From Chitinivibrionales bacterium (lineage in GTDB: Bacteria; Fibrobacterota; Chitinivibrionia; Chitinivibrionales; JANQEN01): DNA of 9,750 bases. The notes beneath the pieces are model-generated. The model was not told the DNA's origin. It ran no database searches and saw nothing but the letters and a program-made list of their open reading frames with translations. Shown in pieces: positions 5,727-9,750 of this stretch. The stretch is taken from assembly GCA_030593665.1 (NCBI GenBank), contig JAUVGS010000035.1, positions 1 through 9,750 of the forward strand. The letters are read 5' to 3'. The translations under genes were made by a program, and so were the position numbers. How positions within the stretch are numbered: position 1 is the stretch's first letter; each line of letters starts with the position of its first letter.

Positions 5727-6797
5727 TTATTTAAACATAGCTTCCAAGGTTGCCATTACAGCGCCTTCAGGAACATCAGAGGTAATAACAGAAGTTCCAG
5801 GTTTGGTAGGAAGGACAAATCGTAATTTGCCGCAACGGACTTTTTTGTCTGAAAACATTGAGGCATATAATGTTTTAATGTCAGGAGGTGAAGGAAGTTC
5901 CGGCATTGCAAGTTTTTTAATTATTGTATTAAATAGATTATAATGATCAGATGCTATCGTACCGATTCGTTTACCAAGATCAATCCCGCATTTCATACCC
6001 CAGCAGACACCCTCACCGTGCATGATTGCTTTATAGTTGTAAAACCGCTCAAGCGCATGGCCGAAGGTGTGTCCAAAATTAAGCAGTGCTCGTTTTCCTG
6101 ATTCACGTTCATCTTCCGATACAATGCGGGCTTTTATCTCAATACTCCGTTTGATAGCCTCTTCAAGCATCTCTTTTTTCAGGGTACTAATCTCTTCATG
6201 ATGGGCTGAGATAAAATCGAACATATCCCGGCCGCAGATAAAGGCGTATTTAAACATCTCGGCATATCCTGCGTCGAACTGCCGACGGGGAAGGGACTCC
6301 AGGATATCCGTAGTGATCCAGACCAGGCGCGGCTGATAAAAAGAGCCGATCAGGTTCTTACCCATGAAATGATTCACCCCGGTTTTTCCCCCGACACCGG
6401 AGTCGATCATGGCAAGAAGTGTGGTTGGCACCTGAACATAGTTAACGCCGCGAAGGAATGCGGATGCAGCGAAACCGGCAATATCACCGACAACACCTCC
6501 GCCAAAGGCGATTATCACGGTCCCCCGGTCAAGCTGCGCTTCGAGAAGAAAATCAAGGATACTTCGCCAGGTATCGAGATTTTTGTATTGCTCGCCATCT
6601 TCAATAATGTATCGTTTGAATGAGAGTGTCTGCTCCCATTCAGCAAGCGTTGTCCCACATATCCGCTCAAGTGTTTTATTGGTGATAAGGACAAAGGTGC
6701 TGTGAGGAAACATCTCTTTCAGTTTGTCGGTAAAAGAGGTCTCCTCATCGATATATACATTATAGGAGCGGTCATCTAATTTAACGGGAATGATCAT
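5727..6797 (-). CDS. aroB: 3-dehydroquinate synthase
   Basis: AroB converts DAHP to 3-dehydroquinate, the second step of the shikimate pathway, using NAD and a metal ion in the cytosol. The 356-residue form is of normal length. The nucleotide-binding region has EDGEQYKNLDT (66-76) and FGGGVVGDIAGF (98-109). It is followed by QVPTTLLAMIDSGVGGKTG (122-140) and KNLIGSFYQP (147-156). Metal ligands expected in the family are E180 (AGYAEMFKYAF), a His in FGHTFGHALE (241-250) and H260 (HGEGV). The GKTG and NFGHTFGHA motifs distinguish it from archaeal glycerol-1-phosphate dehydrogenase, which matters because a GGGP synthase lies nearby. ATG 6797 is chosen because homology begins with MIIPVKL. A GTG at 6836 would add 13 residues, and neither start has a clear ribosome site. 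The hybrid kinase gene lies upstream in the same direction, across 160 nt containing a repeat. Confidence 0.95.
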   Translation of the reverse strand: MIIPVKLDDRSYNVYIDEETSFTDKLKEMFPHSTFVLITNKTLERICGTTLAEWEQTLSFKRYIIEDGEQYKNLDTWRSILDFLLEAQLDRGTVIIAFGGGVVGDIAGFAASAFLRGVNYVQVPTTLLAMIDSGVGGKTGVNHFMGKNLIGSFYQPRLVWITTDILESLPRRQFDAGYAEMFKYAFICGRDMFDFISAHHEEISTLKKEMLEEAIKRSIEIKARIVSEDERESGKRALLNFGHTFGHALERFYNYKAIMHGEGVCWGMKCGIDLGKRIGTIASDHYNLFNTIIKKLAMPELPSPPDIKTLYASMFSDKKVRCGKLRFVLPTKPGTSVITSDVPEGAVMATLEAMFK

Positions 6798-6877
6798 AAC
6801 ATTAAATTCATTTAAAAGCAGGCGGTTACTTAACACAAAGAATAACAGGCTACTAAAAATAATATCTGTTGCAGTGG

Positions 6878-6912
6878 TTAGTACCTTAGGAATTATTTTC
6901 TAACTATTTCTT
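6878..6912 (+). repeat. Second copy of the TTAGTACCTTAG repeat, upstream of aroB
   Basis: TTAGTACCTTAG (6878-6889) is identical to 4775-4786. The match continues with small changes through AATTATTTTCT and ATTTCT, which correspond to AATAATTTTCT and ATTTCT in the left arm of the rsmE-upstream element. The flanking TGCAGTGG also resembles TGCAAGT next to the right arm of that element. No opposing arm is visible here, so it may be a half copy. TTTATCTGC downstream (6911-6919) recurs at 4936-4944. Confidence 0.6.
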
Positions 6913-6957
6913 TATCTGCAAAGAACTGCTGAATGTGGGTTAACGCATTGTGACTGT

Positions 6958-8550
6958 TTATCCCCGCAACTCTTTTTTCACTGCTAAACTTATCTTTTCA
7001 AGGGAATAGGGCTTTTCAATATAATGGCCGGCGTCTGAAGAGTATGTTTCCGGCATACCATCCGGACACGACAAAGCACTCGCAATAATGGCTTTCTGAT
7101 CAGGGTAAAGCTCCAGTATCTTCTTATATGTTTCCCGGCTATCCATTCCGCTATTTAAAATCATGTCAAGAATGATCAAGTCAGCGGTGTTTTTCTTTAA
7201 ATAATCGATCGCTTCTTCACCGGTTGAAAAAGCTTTTGGCGCATAATCCAGTGTCTCAAGCATAGTACTTAACATATCCCTCTGCTGTTTTTCTTCATCA
7301 ATTATTAAAATGCTCTGTCCATTTCCTTTGGAAATAGCGTAAGGTTTCTTTCTTTCCCGGGCAACTTCCTGTTCTTCGATTTTGGGAAAGTAAAATTTGA
7401 AAGTTGTTCCTTTTGAGTCACTCTTCACATCAATGTATCCGCCATGGTCATGTACGATATTCCATACAACCGCAAGGCCAAGCCCGGACCCGCTTCTTCC
7501 CGGCATTTTTCGTGTAAAAAAAGGTTCGAATATCTGTTCAATATCTTCCGGAGAAATCCCCTCTCCAGTGTCAATAACCTTCAGGATAACATACTCTCCC
7601 GCAAGTATCGTCATATATCCCTGTTTGGGTATTTCCACCAGCTCGTTTGTTGTTGAAACAGTTACCATGCCCGTGCTATCGGTTATTGCTTCAACAGCAT
7701 TCATCACCAGGTTCATAAGGAGCTTTTTAATATTATTGGGCGATGCCTTGATATGAAACAACTCCATATCGAGGTTCGTATTTATTGACACTGTTGGATA
7801 CAGTTCCTTCAGTTTCAAATACTCAGGGGACCGGGTATATTCCTCAATGGCCGTGTTAATATCCATACTCTTTTTTTCAATCGCAACCCCGCGGGCAATA
7901 GTTAATAAATCATTCACCACTTCTGCTGCCATCTTCCCGGAACTCCGTATCATTTCAATATTATTTTTTGTTTCTTCACGGAGAGTCTTATCCATCAGAA
8001 TGACATCAGGATAGGCGACGATCACCGATAAAATATTATTCAAATCATGAGCAACCCCGCTCGCCAGAAGTCCAAGTGATTCCATCTTCTTTGATCTGGC
8101 AAGCTTTTCCCGGAGTTCCTGTTTTTCGATCTCCGCCTTTCTTTGTTTGGTAATATCTTCAATCAACGCGATGGTATAAAGAATCTCTCCCCGGGGTGAC
8201 CTGACAATTGATACGGTTGTAGCGCCCCACATTATCCTTTTATCTTTGCGGATAAACCGTTTCTCGATTTTAAATTGTGATATCTGCCCACTGTGCAATT
8301 TTACTTTCATGGTTTTACTACTCTCTATGTCATCAGGGTGGGTAATATCGATGAAGGTCATTGACTGCAGTTCTTCTTTTGTATACCCAATCATGCGGCA
8401 AAATTTTGGATTGGCATCTTTGAATGTATAATCCGGGCAGGCCAGAAGGATACCAATAGCCCCGCATTCAAATACTTTTCGAAATCGTTCTTCGCTTTCC
8501 CATAAGGCCTTTTCATTCTGCTCTTGAGGAGCCTCATTTATATCGATCAT
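6958..8550 (-). CDS. Hybrid sensor histidine kinase: PAS, HisKA, HATPase, receiver
   Basis: The 530-residue cytoplasmic kinase has no membrane segment. A PAS domain covers about residues 18-137 (ERFRKVFE, GYTKEEL, THPDD, EDITKQRKAE), followed by a coiled linker (138-155). The H-box GVAHDLNN (165-172) places the phospho-acceptor at H168. The ATPase domain shows the N-box NLVMNAVEAI (280-289), DTGEGIS (327-333), IFEPFFTRK (340-348) and GSGLGLAVV (354-362). The C-terminal receiver domain (411-530) has the acidic patch D418-E419, phospho-acceptor D462 (LDMIL), S491 and K513 (EKPYS), so all key residues are present. An internal relay from H168 to D462 is therefore plausible, with an unknown PAS ligand and no output domain. 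The ATG at 8550 is well supported by AAGGGAG (8557-8563) 6 nt upstream. No partner regulator is adjacent, so this is an orphan kinase. Confidence 0.94.
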   Translation of the reverse strand: MIDINEAPQEQNEKALWESEERFRKVFECGAIGILLACPDYTFKDANPKFCRMIGYTKEELQSMTFIDITHPDDIESSKTMKVKLHSGQISQFKIEKRFIRKDKRIMWGATTVSIVRSPRGEILYTIALIEDITKQRKAEIEKQELREKLARSKKMESLGLLASGVAHDLNNILSVIVAYPDVILMDKTLREETKNNIEMIRSSGKMAAEVVNDLLTIARGVAIEKKSMDINTAIEEYTRSPEYLKLKELYPTVSINTNLDMELFHIKASPNNIKKLLMNLVMNAVEAITDSTGMVTVSTTNELVEIPKQGYMTILAGEYVILKVIDTGEGISPEDIEQIFEPFFTRKMPGRSGSGLGLAVVWNIVHDHGGYIDVKSDSKGTTFKFYFPKIEEQEVARERKKPYAISKGNGQSILIIDEEKQQRDMLSTMLETLDYAPKAFSTGEEAIDYLKKNTADLIILDMILNSGMDSRETYKKILELYPDQKAIIASALSCPDGMPETYSSDAGHYIEKPYSLEKISLAVKKELRG

Positions 8551-8596
8551 TCCTTGCTCCCTTATGGTTGAAGTGTGAATCTATTTTTCTATCCTC

Positions 8597-8626
8597 CTTA
8601 TATTAAATAATATATATAAAACTCAA
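8597..8626 (-). promoter_or_regulatory. Possible promoter for the hybrid kinase
   Basis: Read on the minus strand, TTGAGT (8626-8621) is followed after 18 nt by TATAAG (8602-8597). The transcript would begin near 8590, about 40 nt before the ATG. The whole 8590-8640 stretch is AT-rich, which makes chance matches common. Confidence 0.35.
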
Positions 8627-8661
8627 AAATTAACTTATACTTTCGGATTTTCATAATTTCT

Positions 8662-9750
8662 TCAGGCCATTAAATCCGCCTCACCGGTCGAATTAACCAG
8701 TAAGGTTGTGGGTAAGCCTTTCAAAAGGGAGGTGAAGAGTGCCTGAAAATCAGCAGCTTTCTCAACCTGTGGAACCTGAAAACCGAGCAGGACAATCGTT
8801 GCATCATCGGAATAGCTATGCAATATTACAGGAAATGGTTTTTGTGAATCGACAATATTTATCGTTGCAGACATACGAGACGCCTCAACAAGTGTTTTTA
8901 ACTCAACAAAAGCCTGCTCATGGGATTCGTTTGCACGAACAACACGCAGAAACCTGATCGAGGTATTAGCCCAACCACTCGTAAGCGAGATAAGGTATGC
9001 CAGGATAGCCATGAGGGACCCATTCTCTTTTCCGCGCCACCAGATATCGATCCGTTTTTTCTTCTTCCGTTCAAGAACCGGCATGCCGTTATCATGCAGC
9101 AGGATCAGACTCATATTCAACATACGGGCAGTATGGAGATGCTGCACAAAAAACTGCGCCCTTTCAGGATCACCTGACCAGCCGAGTATGACAAGGTTTG
9201 GCTTAAGCGGACCGATGGAGGTACTTTGCAGAAGCTGGTTTAATCCAAGATCAATATGGGGTGTAATCAGTACCTGCGGAAATGCTTGTATCTTATTCTT
9301 CCTGATGAACTCATTCAGGATGTTGATCATATGCTTGCGTTGTTCAATTTTAACATTCAGCTTGCCGATAATCAAACTGACCAGAATAACAATACCCCGT
9401 CCGCTTCCCAGCCAGTCGGCGAAACGTGCAAGGGTTAACCGCGAATCCGGATTCCCGGTAAACACCACGATGGTAGGGCGCCAGTTCTTGGCATGCATCG
9501 GCGCCTGCTCAAGTTTGAACAGATTCGTCCGTACCAATGAATAGAAAAAACCACGACGAGCATCGCCGAATGAGGTCTTTAAAACAAATTTACGAACGTA
9601 TAAATATATCGCGCTAATAACCGCAACAGCACCAAGTGCTGCAAGGGCATCAATAAGAAACGCCGCACCGATACAACCGATTGCACCGAGCAGTGCAAGT
9701 ATCCAGTGGAAGAATTTAAACCGCGGTCTGAATGACGGATTCCGGCCGAA
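8662..9750 (-). CDS. Bacterial SLC12/cation-chloride-cotransporter-like protein, C-terminal part (5' end outside window)
   Basis: The frame stays open to the window edge, giving 362 residues of a longer membrane transporter; a TTG at 9537 is internal. The visible part starts with RPRFKFFHWILALLGA (about 8-23), then a hydrophobic hairpin (about 15-51) that forms the last membrane segments. The motif GDARRG (62-67) and KNWRP (88-92) are hallmarks of SLC12-type amino acid-polyamine-organocation (APC) superfamily transporters. A large cytosolic C-terminal domain follows, with VVFTGNPDSR and later RIDIWWRGKENGSLM, corresponding to the IDVWW...DGG region of Na-K-Cl cotransporters. The family moves chloride with Na and/or K; the ion set cannot be read from this fragment because the substrate-binding helices are upstream. 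The gene ends 111 nt before the hybrid kinase start, in the same direction. Confidence 0.85.
   Translation of the reverse strand, partial: FGRNPSFRPRFKFFHWILALLGAIGCIGAAFLIDALAALGAVAVISAIYLYVRKFVLKTSFGDARRGFFYSLVRTNLFKLEQAPMHAKNWRPTIVVFTGNPDSRLTLARFADWLGSGRGIVILVSLIIGKLNVKIEQRKHMINILNEFIRKNKIQAFPQVLITPHIDLGLNQLLQSTSIGPLKPNLVILGWSGDPERAQFFVQHLHTARMLNMSLILLHDNGMPVLERKKKKRIDIWWRGKENGSLMAILAYLISLTSGWANTSIRFLRVVRANESHEQAFVELKTLVEASRMSATINIVDSQKPFPVILHSYSDDATIVLLGFQVPQVEKAADFQALFTSLLKGLPTTLLVNSTGEADLMA

Noticed and set aside
5727..6797. Glycerol-1-phosphate dehydrogenase that would pair with the GGGP synthase
   Set aside because: The protein has clear 3-dehydroquinate synthase motifs (SGVGGKTG, NFGHTFGHALE, HGEGV), so it does not supply G1P.
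9011..9544. Open frame of 177 codons on the + strand opposite the transporter gene
   Set aside because: The minus-strand frame has strong SLC12 motifs through this whole stretch; the opposite frame has none.

Overview
The window looks like chromosomal DNA of a Gram-negative, possibly motile bacterium, most likely from the FCB superphylum (Bacteroidetes, Fibrobacteres, Cloacimonetes and relatives) or a close neighbour. The reasons are a bacterial group-II geranylgeranylglyceryl phosphate (GGGP) synthase, an RsmE whose motifs resemble those of Bacteroidetes, an LpxL/HtrB-like acyltransferase of the kind that acylates lipid A, and a bacterial SLC12-type transporter. The phylum is an inference; there is no rRNA gene here to settle it.

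Layout, left to right. The 3' part of alaS (1-930, +) overlaps by 4 nt a GGGP synthase gene (927-1688, +). A repeat-rich gap (1689-1904) follows, with A-rich AATTGCAAA units and a 17-bp perfect hairpin. Next is a divergent pair. A leftward HD-GYP protein (1905-3086, -) has Phe in place of the His of its HD dyad. A rightward 67-residue FlgM-like protein (3344-3547, +) is preceded by a sigma28-like promoter. After these come an LpxL/HtrB-like acyltransferase (3584-4477, -), a palindrome-rich 486-nt gap (4478-4963) and rsmE (4964-5698, +). rsmE faces aroB tail to tail with 28 nt between them. The right end holds three leftward genes: aroB (5727-6797), a PAS/histidine kinase/receiver hybrid (6958-8550) and the 3' part of a cation-chloride-cotransporter-like (SLC12) transporter gene (8662-9750, whose 5' end lies beyond the window).

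Most genes are housekeeping or envelope functions: tRNA charging, rRNA methylation, the shikimate pathway, lipid synthesis and ion transport. The gene order does not spell out one pathway. The signalling genes (degenerate HD-GYP, FlgM-like protein, hybrid kinase) suggest c-di-GMP-related, flagellar and two-component control. I see no CRISPR array, transposase, tRNA or rRNA gene, phage gene or defence cassette. I find no convincing intrinsic terminator with a U-tract.

The least ordinary parts are the bacterial GGGP synthase coupled to alaS, the HD-GYP protein lacking the HD histidine, the FlgM-like gene with its putative sigma28 promoter, and a dispersed sequence built on TTAGTACCTTAG. The last occurs as an inverted pair upstream of rsmE and again upstream of aroB. 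I found no clear undescribed multigene system.
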